A DNA stretch of 64,000 nucleotides from Paenibacillus glycinis (GTDB taxonomy: Bacteria > Bacillota > Bacilli > Paenibacillales > Paenibacillaceae). Of the stretch, positions 25,101-33,483 are shown piece after piece. Every line of letters starts with the position of its first letter. Position 1 is the first letter of the stretch. The translations under genes and the position numbers were made by a program. Below the pieces are notes generated by a model. That model was given only the letters and a program-made list of their open reading frames with translations, did not search any database and was not told the DNA's origin. Location of the stretch: positions 124,001-188,000 of the forward strand of contig NZ_JAAAMV010000002.1 of the NCBI RefSeq assembly GCF_009909185.1, read 5' to 3'.

Positions 25101-25719
25101 CGTTCAGATATAGAAGCTCGTCGCTTAGCCGATAACCGCCGCTCAGCGGCAGGTTCGTGCGGTCGGAGAAATCGATCGGCCGGTAACCGTTGGAGGGCAC
25201 CGTCCGTTCCATGATGCCGAGCCGCATGTAGGTTTCCGCCACGAGTTCGCTGCAGAAGAAGCTGGCATATCCCGCTTGCGCATGGAAGAGCTTACCTTCG
25301 AGCAGCTCGAAGGCCATTCGTTCGAGCGAAGGAAAGGATGCCCCGTGCACCTCTTCGATAAATGCTTGCAGCTTCTCCGCCGTATCGGCTCCGCGCTCTC
25401 CCTCCAGCAGGCGGAAGGCGAACAGCGCATCGTATTGCTCGGCCACGTCCGTCGCGATGCGGTCGCGCAGCGAGACGAGCATCGGTCCGGTCTTGATGCG
25501 GCGCAGCTCCACGTCCGGGATGGTCTGCGTCGTGGTCGATTCCCAGAACAACGGCTCTTCTACGCCCGGCAGTCTGACGACCATGCCGATATGCGACCAA
25601 GGCGCGCCTTCGACCGCCTCCACTTGAATCGCCTCCGGAAAGATGCCGTGGCATAGCAGCAGGTCCCCCGTTTGCAATTTCCCTTTGATCTCCTCGTAAG
25701 CAACGCGCCGGCTGTTCAT
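25093..25719 (-). CDS. YiiX-like permuted papain-fold (NlpC/P60 superfamily) hydrolase
   Basis: 208 residues, no signal peptide. The permuted order is typical of the YiiX/YebB group: His first (H43 in WSHIGMVV) and the catalytic Cys late (C156 in FFCSELVAETY). Such enzymes cleave amide or thioester bonds, sometimes of lipids or peptidoglycan peptides. ATG at 25719 is used because GGAGAGG is at good distance; a GTG at 25725 is possible. Its 3' end overlaps the hybrid kinase start by 8 bp, so it is the first gene of the phosphorelay operon. A role in producing or removing the sensed ligand is speculation. Confidence 0.85.
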   Translation of the reverse strand: MNSRRVAYEEIKGKLQTGDLLLCHGIFPEAIQVEAVEGAPWSHIGMVVRLPGVEEPLFWESTTTQTIPDVELRRIKTGPMLVSLRDRIATDVAEQYDALFAFRLLEGERGADTAEKLQAFIEEVHGASFPSLERMAFELLEGKLFHAQAGYASFFCSELVAETYMRLGIMERTVPSNGYRPIDFSDRTNLPLSGGYRLSDELLYLNDV

Positions 25720-25801
25720 GCACACACTACCTCTCCCATGGAAAATAATTACTGCTCTATTGTATCAAAACAATTTCTCCGCGGGCAGAGGAAATCGAAC
25801 G

Positions 25802-25835
25802 AAAAAAAGCCGCCCGCGGGCGGCGCGGCGGCTTT
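25802..25835 (-). terminator. intrinsic terminator of the first sugar ABC operon
   Basis: GC-rich hairpin built from GCCGCC and GGCGGC arms, followed on the minus strand by seven T residues, about 60 bases after the permease stop at 25894. Confidence 0.8.
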
Positions 25836-25893
25836 CGGCTGCATGGTGTCTCGGCTTGCACCGCGCGGCATGCGCGCGATTTTGAAACGTTCG

Positions 25894-26775
25894 TCATTCC
25901 TTCACGGACCCGAGCATGATGCCCGAGATGAAATACTTTTGCAGAAAGGGGTAGACGCACAGGATCGGTATGGACGCGACGAACACCTGCGCCGACTTGA
26001 TCGTGCGGTCGGAGACCATGCTCATCAGCTTCGCGTACTGCTGCGTCATCACCACGGAATTCGACTGCACGAGAATCGTCTGCAGGTAGGATTGCAGCGG
26101 ATAATGCTTCTGGTCGTTCATGTAGATCAGCCCGTCGAACCAGGCGTTCCAATGGCCGACCGCGACGAATACGATCAGCGTCGCGATGATCGGCATCGAC
26201 AACGCGAGGTACAGCTGCCCCAGAATCCGGAAATGCCCGGCGCCGTCCATGAAGGCCGATTCTTCGATCTCCCTCGGAATGTTGCGGAAGAAATTCGACA
26301 GCAGCAGCACGTTGAACACCGATACCGCGCCGGGCAGCACGAGCGCCCACATGGAATCGAGGATGCCCGTGTACTTCACGATCATGAACGACGGCACGAG
26401 CCCGCCGGAGAACAGCATCGTCACGACGAGGTACCAGGCGAAGCTCGACTGGTGCTTGAAGGACGCCTTGTTCTTGGACAGCGGATAGGCGATCAGGATC
26501 GTCAGCAGCATGCTGACCGCCGTGCCCAGCACGACGCGCTCGAGCGATACGGCCATCGCGGTCCAATACTCCGATTTGTTCAAGATATATTCGTACGACT
26601 TGAACGTCGGCTTGACCGGCCAAATCGTCACGTCCCCGGCGTTGACCGCGCTGCTCGCGCTCAGCGATACCGACAGCACATGGATCATCGGCACCACGCA
26701 GCTCAGCGAGAAAAGAATGAACAGCAGCCCGTTCAACGACGTGAACACGCGTCTTCCTATCGAACGATCCGGCAT
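25894..26775 (-). CDS. carbohydrate ABC transporter permease (LplC-like)
   Basis: 293 residues with six predicted membrane helices. The EAA loop that docks the ATPase reads EIEESAFMDGAGHFRILG. The C-terminus YPFLQKYFISGIMLGSVKE is the hallmark ending of the LplC/YtcP subgroup of CUT1 importers. It lies 21 bp after the second permease gene and is the last gene of the operon. No ATPase gene is nearby, as is usual for this subgroup, which shares a genome-wide MsmX-type ATPase. Confidence 0.93.
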   Translation of the reverse strand: MPDRSIGRRVFTSLNGLLFILFSLSCVVPMIHVLSVSLSASSAVNAGDVTIWPVKPTFKSYEYILNKSEYWTAMAVSLERVVLGTAVSMLLTILIAYPLSKNKASFKHQSSFAWYLVVTMLFSGGLVPSFMIVKYTGILDSMWALVLPGAVSVFNVLLLSNFFRNIPREIEESAFMDGAGHFRILGQLYLALSMPIIATLIVFVAVGHWNAWFDGLIYMNDQKHYPLQSYLQTILVQSNSVVMTQQYAKLMSMVSDRTIKSAQVFVASIPILCVYPFLQKYFISGIMLGSVKE

Positions 26776-26796
26776 GATTGTCCTCGCCTTCCTTTC

Positions 26797-27705
26797 CTAA
26801 AAGATCCGATGATCCGATACCTTGCGCGCGACGTAGTAAGAGACCGAGATCAACAGCAGGCTGACGACCGACCGGAACAACCCGATCGCCGACGCGAGGG
26901 AATATTGCGATTGCTGCAGCCCCATTCGATATACCCACGTATCGATGACGTCGCCGGTCGAATAGACGAGCGGACTGTAGAGCATCAGCACCTGCTCGAA
27001 GCCGGCGTTCAGGATGTACCCCATGCTGAGCGTCATCATGAGGATGATCGTTGACTTAATGCCGGGAATCGTGATGTGGAGAATCTGCTTGAACCGGCTC
27101 GCGCCGTCCATGACGGCCGCCTCGTACAGCGTCGGATCGATGGTCGTGATGGCGGCCAGGAAGACGATCGTCCCGAAGCCGGTCACCTGCCAGGTCTCCG
27201 TGCCGACCAGCACGAACGGAAACAGCGCCGCCTTCGACAGGAAGACGATCGGCGCGATGCCCAGCTTGCCGAGCAGCACGTTGATCAAGCCTTCGCGCGC
27301 GAGCATATCCCGGAGGATGCCGCCGAGGATGACCCACGAGAGAAAATACGGAAAGTAAATGATCGTCTGCACGACGCGCCTGAACAGCTTGGAGATGATC
27401 TCGTTCAGCAGGATCGCGACGAAGATGGCCGCGAGCGTCTCGACGACGATCTTCATCGCGGCGATGAACAGCGTATTGAGGACGACCTGCTTCACGTCGG
27501 GAATGTACATAAGCCGGCGGAAGTTATCGAAGCCGACCCAGTCGGAGTGCAGGAAGCCGAGACTCGGCTCGAAGCGCTGGAACGACATGACGACCCCGAA
27601 CATCGGAAGATACGCGTAGACGAACAAGACGACGACCGGCGCGATCAGCATGACGTAAAGCGCGAGCTGCTTGCGCGGGATCGTGAACGCTTGCAATAGT
27701 TTCAT
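26797..27705 (-). CDS. carbohydrate ABC transporter permease (LplB-like)
   Basis: 302 residues, six predicted membrane helices, starting with RKQLALYVMLIAPVVVLFVYAYLPMFG, typical of LplB. The EAA motif is TLYEAAVMDGASRFKQILHI. The ending DTWVYRMGLQQSQYSLASA ... RSVVSLLLISVSYYVARKV is characteristic. It is the middle gene of the solute-binding protein, LplB, LplC operon and forms the heteromeric pore with the product of 25894-26775. Confidence 0.93.
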   Translation of the reverse strand: MKLLQAFTIPRKQLALYVMLIAPVVVLFVYAYLPMFGVVMSFQRFEPSLGFLHSDWVGFDNFRRLMYIPDVKQVVLNTLFIAAMKIVVETLAAIFVAILLNEIISKLFRRVVQTIIYFPYFLSWVILGGILRDMLAREGLINVLLGKLGIAPIVFLSKAALFPFVLVGTETWQVTGFGTIVFLAAITTIDPTLYEAAVMDGASRFKQILHITIPGIKSTIILMMTLSMGYILNAGFEQVLMLYSPLVYSTGDVIDTWVYRMGLQQSQYSLASAIGLFRSVVSLLLISVSYYVARKVSDHRIF

Positions 27706-27748
27706 GGCTGCACCTCTATTCCAGGATTACGAGTACTCGGAGAGTGCC

Positions 27749-29560
27749 TTATTTGCTTTCGAACCATTTTTGGATGCTGTCCTTGTTCTTCGCCTCGAAC
27801 CATTTGTTCACGCCGGGGTACACCGCCGACATGTAGAGCGAGTCGTATTGCTTCAGGAAGTCGTCGTATTGGCCGATGTCGCCGCCCTTGACCACGTTCA
27901 GGAACATGACGTCGTAGGCTTTCTTGATGATCGGCGCGTTGTCGATCATGTCCTGGGTCGGCATCGCGGTGTATTCGTTCATTTGGAACGCTTTGTTCTT
28001 GATGTAACCGTCGACGACCGCGAGGCTGCCTTGGTCGGTGTACGACAAGTAGGACGGGAAGCCGGCTTTGTCGTTCTTGTCGGCATAGGCTTTGGCCTGG
28101 TCGTAGAATAGCTTGTCGGATTCCGGCATGCCGTCGGCCTTGCCCGTCTTGAACGCTTCGCTCACGACCTGGAACGCCTCGTAGTTGAACGACGGATTAT
28201 AGACCGGCATCGGATAAGCCAGGAATATGCCCGAATTGTCGACCGGATCGGTATTGTATTTGCCGAACTGCATCGTCTCCGGGTTGTTGTTCAGGTCGTG
28301 ATAAAGGTTCTCCATCTCCACGAGCGCTTCCGGATGCGCGACGCCCTTCTTCGCGACGCTGATGCCGAGCACGGTCGCGGCCGTGACGGACGATTTGGCC
28401 GGCTCCGCGTCCGCGGACGGGACGGCGACCGGCAGCCATTTGGAATCCGGATGCTTGTCGAGGTTCAGGTTAAGCGGCCACCAGGCATCCCACAAGCCGC
28501 CGAAGACGACGCCGGATTGGTTGTTGACGATCGCTTCGTTGTATTTCGCGTCGTCGAACGTCGCGAAATCCGGGTTGATGTAGCCCTTCTTGTAGTAATC
28601 CTGAAGCTTAAGCAGCGCCTTGCGCGTGTTCTCCCGGTGCTCGGGACCGAACATGCCGTCCTCCAGCTCGCCCTCGCTATTCTCCACCCAGATGTTCGGA
28701 TACGCATGGAACATATTGAAGAAGGCGTCGCCGATGCCCCAGAAGTTCGACGCGATGTTCGCGTCCGCGAGCGCGATCGGGTATTTCTCGCCTCCGCTTT
28801 TGTCGTAGTCGTTGTTTTTGAACGCCTCCAATATCTTGTCGAGGTCGTCGACCGTCTTCGGCAGCTTCAATCCCGCCTTCTCCACGTTGTCGGAGCGCAT
28901 CCAGAGCATGAACCCGGAGTCGTGGTACGTCTGGCCGTTCGGGATGCCGTACACCTTGCCGTTCTTCGTGACGCCTTCGAGCAGACCCGCGTAATCGCCG
29001 GTCAAATATTTCTTCATGTATTTGGAGCCGTAATCCTTCAGCACCTGCGTCAGATCCTCGAGCTGACCGGTCGAGGCGAGCCGTTCGAACTGGGACGGGG
29101 AAACGTAGAAGAAATCCGGCAAATCGCCGCTCGCGATCATCAGGTTCATCTTCTCTTCGCCCTGCGCGCCGGGCGACGTCCAATTGTACTTCAGGTTGAT
29201 GCCGAGCTTTTCCGACCACGTGCGCGTGTAGATGTTGCTTTCGATCGTATCGGGCTTCTTGAGGTTGGAGGCGACTTCGTTGTTCGTATGCACGGTCGTG
29301 ACCGTGATCGGCGGATCGAATTTGCCCAGCGGATCCTTCGCCGGCTCCGCGTTAGGATCGAGCAGCTTGGAAATGTCCGATGGCGACGCATCGCCTTTTG
29401 CCGTTCCGGCGTTGGAGGCGGTACCGTCCGAAGCGGCGCCGTTCGATGAAGCGCCGTTCGAATTCGAACCGGAATCGTCGGCGCAGGCCGCCAAGGAAAG
29501 CGATAACGATAGACAGACCGCAAGCGTAACCGGTTTTGCGAGAACCTTCTTCGCATTCAT
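27749..29560 (-). CDS. extracellular solute-binding lipoprotein (LplA-like, large)
   Basis: 603 residues. The signal ends in a lipobox LSLAACA, so Cys is lipidated and the protein tethered to the membrane face. A Ser/Asn/Gly/Ala linker (residues 26-60) leads to a large family-1 type binding fold of about 520 residues, the size of LplA/YtcQ proteins. The start at 29560 has GGGGGAAA upstream; codons before it lack a signal. First gene of the importer operon, followed by both permeases. The ligand is probably an oligosaccharide or sugar derivative but cannot be named. Its promoter shares a 37-bp design with the PhyH operon (see 29721-29757). Confidence 0.93.
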   Translation of the reverse strand: MNAKKVLAKPVTLAVCLSLSLSLAACADDSGSNSNGASSNGAASDGTASNAGTAKGDASPSDISKLLDPNAEPAKDPLGKFDPPITVTTVHTNNEVASNLKKPDTIESNIYTRTWSEKLGINLKYNWTSPGAQGEEKMNLMIASGDLPDFFYVSPSQFERLASTGQLEDLTQVLKDYGSKYMKKYLTGDYAGLLEGVTKNGKVYGIPNGQTYHDSGFMLWMRSDNVEKAGLKLPKTVDDLDKILEAFKNNDYDKSGGEKYPIALADANIASNFWGIGDAFFNMFHAYPNIWVENSEGELEDGMFGPEHRENTRKALLKLQDYYKKGYINPDFATFDDAKYNEAIVNNQSGVVFGGLWDAWWPLNLNLDKHPDSKWLPVAVPSADAEPAKSSVTAATVLGISVAKKGVAHPEALVEMENLYHDLNNNPETMQFGKYNTDPVDNSGIFLAYPMPVYNPSFNYEAFQVVSEAFKTGKADGMPESDKLFYDQAKAYADKNDKAGFPSYLSYTDQGSLAVVDGYIKNKAFQMNEYTAMPTQDMIDNAPIIKKAYDVMFLNVVKGGDIGQYDDFLKQYDSLYMSAVYPGVNKWFEAKNKDSIQKWFESK

Positions 29561-29671
29561 GAGATTTCCCCCTGTACGAGCCGCAACGGCCCGTCGTTTT
29601 GAATAAGTCGGCTGCTTTATTTCTTGCATGCTTGGCGGGATTCGTTGTACGCATCCTTGCAGCGCTGGATA

Positions 29672-29685
29672 TGTAAGCGCTTTAG
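29672..29685. promoter_or_regulatory. putative CcpA cre site
   Basis: TGTAAGCGCTTTAG resembles the catabolite-responsive element pattern TGWAANCGNTNWCA, deviating at the last two bases. It lies downstream of the importer promoter and upstream of the gene start at 29560, a usual place for roadblock-type repression by CcpA. Confidence 0.5.
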
Positions 29686-29720
29686 AACATCTGTCTGCAT
29701 TATAGTTCCTGCATTCGGTA

Positions 29721-29757
29721 CCGTATTGTATAATCAGGCGGCCATTTGTAAAATTGT
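29721..29757 (-). promoter_or_regulatory. importer operon promoter with shared AraC-type box
   Basis: On the minus strand ACAATTTTACAA is followed after 15 bases by TACAATACGG. TTTACA (29752-29747) and TACAAT (29730-29725), 16 bases apart, form the -35/-10. The same two blocks with the same spacing occur in the PhyH promoter at 30815-30851. The remainder of the 29561-29948 gap holds the cre-like site and the regulator's terminator. Confidence 0.65.
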
Positions 29758-29760
29758 CAT

Positions 29761-29798
29761 AAAAAAATGGCGGACCCGAATTCGGGCTTCGCCATTAT
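29761..29798 (-). terminator. intrinsic terminator of the AraC regulator gene
   Basis: Stem AATGGCG/CGCCATT with an inner CCCGAATTCGGG dyad, followed by seven T residues on the minus strand, about 150 bases past the regulator's stop. Confidence 0.75.
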
Positions 29799-29948
29799 TA
29801 TCGTTTTATGGGTGAAATTCCTTCCTAACGCGACTTGTTTCGACGGCTTCTCCGCGCGTTCTCGCTTCCCGCCCAAATATCCTGCCGCGTCCAATTGTAA
29901 ATTAATACTTCCGAATACGATCCATGTTCTCTATCCGCTTGACCGAGA

Positions 29949-30794
29949 TTACAAGAAGCCGTTCTGCTCGCGATACTCCTGCGGCGTCAGGGCGACGTTC
30001 GCCTTGAACGCTTTGGAGAAATGCGCCCCGTCGTAAAAGCCGCTGACGATCGCGATCTCCGTGATCGGCATCGCCGTCGTCTCCAGCAGCCGCTTGGCGC
30101 TCTCGATGCGGGCGGACAGCACGTACTTGCCGATCGTCGTGCCGGTGACGTTCTTGAAGAGCTGGTTCAGGTACCGTTCGTTAAGCGCATGCCGCGCCGC
30201 GATGTCCGGCAGCAGGATTTTCCCGCCGCTGTCCATCCGTTCCTGAATGTCTTCGATCACTTGCCGCACGATGACCTCGTGCTTGTGGGGATGCCCGGTG
30301 TTCTCGATCTGGTCCATGTAGATGCGCACGAAGATATGAAGGAAATAGATTTTGGCCGTCACCGAGATTTGGCGGTCCATCCGGAGCTCGGTGATGAGCG
30401 CGCGGAATTCCGCCTGCAAGCCCGGCATCGGCAGCGGGGCCTTCTCGAATTCGAGGCACCGGAACAACTCGGCCATCCGCGCGTTAAGATCCGGGCAATC
30501 GAACCGGAACATCAGATAATACAAGTCGAAGGAGCCCTCTTCGCAGAAGCTGCTTCGCACGTCGTCCGGAACGTAGATCAGATCGCCGTGCTTGAAGTGC
30601 AGCGTGCGGCTATCCTGAACGACGGCGTTGGCGCCGCGCGTGTAATAGTTCAATTCGAATCCCGAGCCGGTGCCGTTCCAGCCCCGGTCCCGCCAGAAGC
30701 CGAAGGATGGGAACGAGAACCGCTGCCATTCCCGGTCGAACAGTTCAATCAGCGTCTTCAGATGCGACGTCGGCTTCGCATGGTGCATCCGCAT
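29949..30794 (-). CDS. AraC family transcriptional regulator
   Basis: 281 residues. An N-terminal cupin-like sensing domain (about 40-120, HFKHGDLIYVPDDVRSSF) and two C-terminal helix-turn-helix units (about 180-280) are visible: LPDIAARHALNERYLNQLFK and ITEIAIVSGFYDGAHFSKAF. It lies between the importer operon and two PhyH genes. Both of those promoters carry the same 37-bp arrangement, so this protein is the obvious candidate activator, responding to a sugar-like inducer. It is transcribed divergently from the PhyH genes. Confidence 0.93.
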   Translation of the reverse strand: MRMHHAKPTSHLKTLIELFDREWQRFSFPSFGFWRDRGWNGTGSGFELNYYTRGANAVVQDSRTLHFKHGDLIYVPDDVRSSFCEEGSFDLYYLMFRFDCPDLNARMAELFRCLEFEKAPLPMPGLQAEFRALITELRMDRQISVTAKIYFLHIFVRIYMDQIENTGHPHKHEVIVRQVIEDIQERMDSGGKILLPDIAARHALNERYLNQLFKNVTGTTIGKYVLSARIESAKRLLETTAMPITEIAIVSGFYDGAHFSKAFKANVALTPQEYREQNGFL

Positions 30795-30814
30795 GGCAAT
30801 CCTCGCTTTTTCTT

Positions 30815-30851
30815 ACAATTTTACAATTGTCTGATCAACTATACAATACGG
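30815..30851 (+). promoter_or_regulatory. PhyH operon promoter with shared AraC-type box
   Basis: ACAATTTTACAA, 15 bases, then TACAATACGG, identical in both blocks and spacing to the importer promoter on the other strand at 29757-29721. TTTACA (30820-30825) and TACAAT (30842-30847) are spaced by 16. An ACAATT...AATTGT dyad covers 30815-30830 and may be the regulator half-sites. Confidence 0.65.
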
Positions 30852-30919
30852 CCCGCGGATTCTGCACTATACTCGATTCATATTCACGGCTTCCTAACAC
30901 GACAAGAGGGATGTGAAGC

Positions 30920-31771
30920 ATGAAGGACAACATCGGCCTTATCACGCAAAGCGACAAGGAATTTTACAAGGAGAACGGATACTGGGTCAGCCCGGTCCTG
31001 TTCGATGAACAGGAGATCGAGGAGCTGCGCCGGGCGCATGAGCGCATCTGGGCGTACGATTACGACGGCGACGGTTATCCGCTCGACGAATGGCGCCCGA
31101 CGAATAATCCCAAGATGCTCCGCAAGATCGACAATTCCTGGTGGATCAACGATGCCGTCCGCAAGACGGTGACGAACCCCGTGCTCGGGCGTCTCGGCGC
31201 GGGTCTCATGGACAGCGGCGGGGCGCGGTTATGGTACGACCAAGTGATCTACAAGCCGGGAACCGGCACGGGCGAGAAGGACGCGCTCTCCCCCGGCAAC
31301 GTCGGTTGGCATCAGGATTATATTTACTGGCAATGCACCGATACGAGCAATCTGGTCACCGCTTGGATCGCGCTGCAGGATACGGACTTGACGAACGGCT
31401 GCATGTCAGTCGTGCCCGGCTCGCACAAGTGGGGCCTGCTCGAAGGCAGCGACGCGTTCTTCAACCGCGACCTCGAAGCGGTCAAGTCCAGAATCGCCGA
31501 GGAATCGGGCCGCGCGTGGAAGGAAGTCCCGGTGACCCTGAAAGCCGGTCAAGCGAGTTTCCACCATGCGCTGACGATTCACGGCTCCGGGCAAAATCAT
31601 GCCGAGCGGCCGCGCCTGTCCGTCGTCGCCCATCTCATGCCGGACGGCATGGCCTACAAGAAGCACGGTCGTCACAACGTCGATAACATTCGGCTGCTGG
31701 GCCCGCGTCCGCGGGAAGGACAACCGTACGACAATCACTACTTCCCCCTGCTGTATTCCGACAAGCAATAG
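30920..31771 (+). CDS. phytanoyl-CoA dioxygenase (PhyH) family protein 1
   Basis: 283 residues of the Fe(II)/2-oxoglutarate oxygenase fold. Metal ligands are H131 and D133 (GWHQDYIYW) and H221 (LTIHGSGQN); an Arg at 230-232 is placed to bind 2-oxoglutarate. ATG at 30920 has GAGGG at usable distance. First gene of a two-gene plus-strand unit with a second PhyH-like gene. It shares a promoter design with the sugar importer, so it probably hydroxylates a compound brought in by that importer. True phytanoyl-CoA activity is not implied. Confidence 0.9.
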   Translation: MKDNIGLITQSDKEFYKENGYWVSPVLFDEQEIEELRRAHERIWAYDYDGDGYPLDEWRPTNNPKMLRKIDNSWWINDAVRKTVTNPVLGRLGAGLMDSGGARLWYDQVIYKPGTGTGEKDALSPGNVGWHQDYIYWQCTDTSNLVTAWIALQDTDLTNGCMSVVPGSHKWGLLEGSDAFFNRDLEAVKSRIAEESGRAWKEVPVTLKAGQASFHHALTIHGSGQNHAERPRLSVVAHLMPDGMAYKKHGRHNVDNIRLLGPRPREGQPYDNHYFPLLYSDKQ

Positions 31772-31848
31772 CCTGTTACGATCGCCGTACCGATGCAATG
31801 ACCCATTCTACCGGCGCCGACTCGGTGCCCCTACGGAGGCAAACGACC

Positions 31849-32685
31849 ATGAAAATGACATTGACAGCCGAAGAAATCAAGAACGGCAAGCTCGAGCCCG
31901 AGAAGCTCGCGATCGCGATCGAACAAGTGAAAGCGAACGGCTACATCGTGTTCGACAAAGTGTACGGCGACGAGCAGGTCGCCGGGCTCCGCTCGGCCTT
32001 CGACCCGCTGTTCGACGAATACATCGGGCGCCGCGGCTACAACACCGGCACGAACCGGGCGCAGATGCATCTGCCGTTCCAGGCGCCGTTCAACGATCCT
32101 TCCATTATCGAGCATCCGATCGCGATGGCCGTGATCGACGGCTTGCTCGGCGAGTATAACAAGATCTCGTACTTCGCGTCCGACACGCCGATGCCGGGTT
32201 CGGATTACCAGGCCGTGCACTGCGATATCAACCCGCTGTTCCCGGATATGTCGGTCGCCCTGCCGCCGTTCAGCCTCGTGCTGAACATCCCGCTCGTCGA
32301 CACGACCGAAGAGAACGGGCCGCTCGAAGTCTGGCCGGGCGGCACGCATCTGCACGGCGACCGCGCGAACCAGGATACGCTCGGCGGCATCGTCAATCCG
32401 CATATGCATATCGTGCGCGCGGCTGAATTCATGCATTCGGAGAAGGTTTACATGTCCGCCGGCTCCATCGTCATCCGCGACATCCGGATGTGGCATCGCG
32501 GCACGCCGAACCGTTCGGACTATCGCAGAACGAACATCGCGCTGATCTACAACCGCGACTGGTACGGCAGCGGCTATCAGATCCAAATTCCGCGGGAAAC
32601 GTACGACAGCCTGCCGAAGCGCTCGCAGCAGCTGCTGCGCAGCGAGAAAGTCGGCTACCCGGTCAAAATGCCTTGGGAATGGTAG
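31849..32685 (+). CDS. phytanoyl-CoA dioxygenase (PhyH) family protein 2
   Basis: 278 residues with H124, D126 (VHCDINP) and H216 (MWHRGTPN) as the Fe(II) triad. The double-stranded beta-helix core LVLNIPLVDTTEENGPLEVWPG is typical. ATG at 31849 is preceded by CGGAGGC; upstream in-frame codons lack support. It is divergent in sequence from the first PhyH gene, so the two likely catalyse successive or different oxidations on the same pathway. The operon is closed by the hairpin at 32811-32846. Confidence 0.9.
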   Translation: MKMTLTAEEIKNGKLEPEKLAIAIEQVKANGYIVFDKVYGDEQVAGLRSAFDPLFDEYIGRRGYNTGTNRAQMHLPFQAPFNDPSIIEHPIAMAVIDGLLGEYNKISYFASDTPMPGSDYQAVHCDINPLFPDMSVALPPFSLVLNIPLVDTTEENGPLEVWPGGTHLHGDRANQDTLGGIVNPHMHIVRAAEFMHSEKVYMSAGSIVIRDIRMWHRGTPNRSDYRRTNIALIYNRDWYGSGYQIQIPRETYDSLPKRSQQLLRSEKVGYPVKMPWEW

Positions 32686-32810
32686 GAACTTAGCCTGCGC
32701 CGAGCTTGTGCCGAGTCGGGGACTGAAGCTCAAACTGGTGCTTAGCCCGCGTCGGTCAAAATCGGCCTTGCCGTTGCGCGGCTGCTTCCTAAGCCGACGC
32801 CGCAACCGAG

Positions 32811-32846
32811 AAAGCAGCTCGTTCATCCAGAACGAGCTGCTTTTTT
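32811..32846 (+). terminator. intrinsic terminator after the PhyH genes
   Basis: Stem AAAGCAGCTCGTTC/GAACGAGCTGCTTT with loop ATCCA and a run of six T residues on the plus strand. It may also serve the convergent sigma-factor gene. Confidence 0.88.
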
Positions 32847-32957
32847 CTTGCCGCGGCGAGCTTGTCCGCCGTCAATATGCTTTTTTTGCCGTCGCCCGTC
32901 TTGTCCGCCGTTATGATGCTATTTCTTGCCGCGGCGAGCTTGTCCGCCGTCAATACG
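32844..32957. repeat. three imperfect tandem repeats of 38-40 bp
   Basis: The block TTGCCGCGGCGAGCTTGTCC plus CGCCGTCAATA occurs at about 32848-32876 and again 78 bases later at 32926-32954. A degenerate copy sits between them at about 32886-32912. The third copy covers the last codon and stop of the sigma-factor gene, which suggests local duplication of its 3' end. Confidence 0.75.
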
Positions 32958-33483
32958 CCGGTTCCATCTCGCGCGACATCGCCTGGAGCTTCTTCTTCGC
33001 GCGATGGATCTGGGTCTTCACGGCGCCGATCGATATTTTTTGAATGGACGCCAGCTGTTTGTACGTCAGCCCGTAGCCGTACACGAGCAGCAGCGCCTTC
33101 CGCTGCTCCGGCTTCAAGACCTCGAGCAGCTCGAACTCGTCCGATTTTTCGAGGGCGCTTTCCATGCCCCCGTCGACGGCGCCCGAGATGACCTCCATGC
33201 GGTCGTACGAGAATTCCTGGCTTCTCATCCGTTTCCGGTACAGATCGATCGCGGTGTTGCGGGAGATGACGTTGAGCCAGGCCTCCTGAATGTCGTCGAA
33301 CTTCAGCGCGTTGAACCGCCGGAATATTTTGATGAACGTTTCCTGCACCGCGTCCTGCGCCAGAAAATGGTCCCTTAAGATCGAATACGCGTAATAATAC
33401 ACTTGTTTGTAATGCTTCTGATACAGAGCGTTGAATACCTCGTTTGCGCCAAGATCCATCATCGTCGCTTCATCCTTTTGCAT
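32950..33483 (-). CDS. ECF-type RNA polymerase sigma-70 family factor
   Basis: 177 residues. Region 2 (about 20-85) carries DAVQETFIKIFRRF and region 4 (about 120-170) has LTYKQLASIQKISIGAVKTQ followed by IHRAKKKLQ. No signal or membrane segment is present, and no obvious anti-sigma gene follows. ATG at 33483 has AGGAGGAG upstream and lies inside the end of the VanZ-like gene (14-bp overlap), so the two are cotranscribed from the promoter at 34070-34113. Confidence 0.9.
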   Translation of the reverse strand: MQKDEATMMDLGANEVFNALYQKHYKQVYYYAYSILRDHFLAQDAVQETFIKIFRRFNALKFDDIQEAWLNVISRNTAIDLYRKRMRSQEFSYDRMEVISGAVDGGMESALEKSDEFELLEVLKPEQRKALLLVYGYGLTYKQLASIQKISIGAVKTQIHRAKKKLQAMSREMEPAY

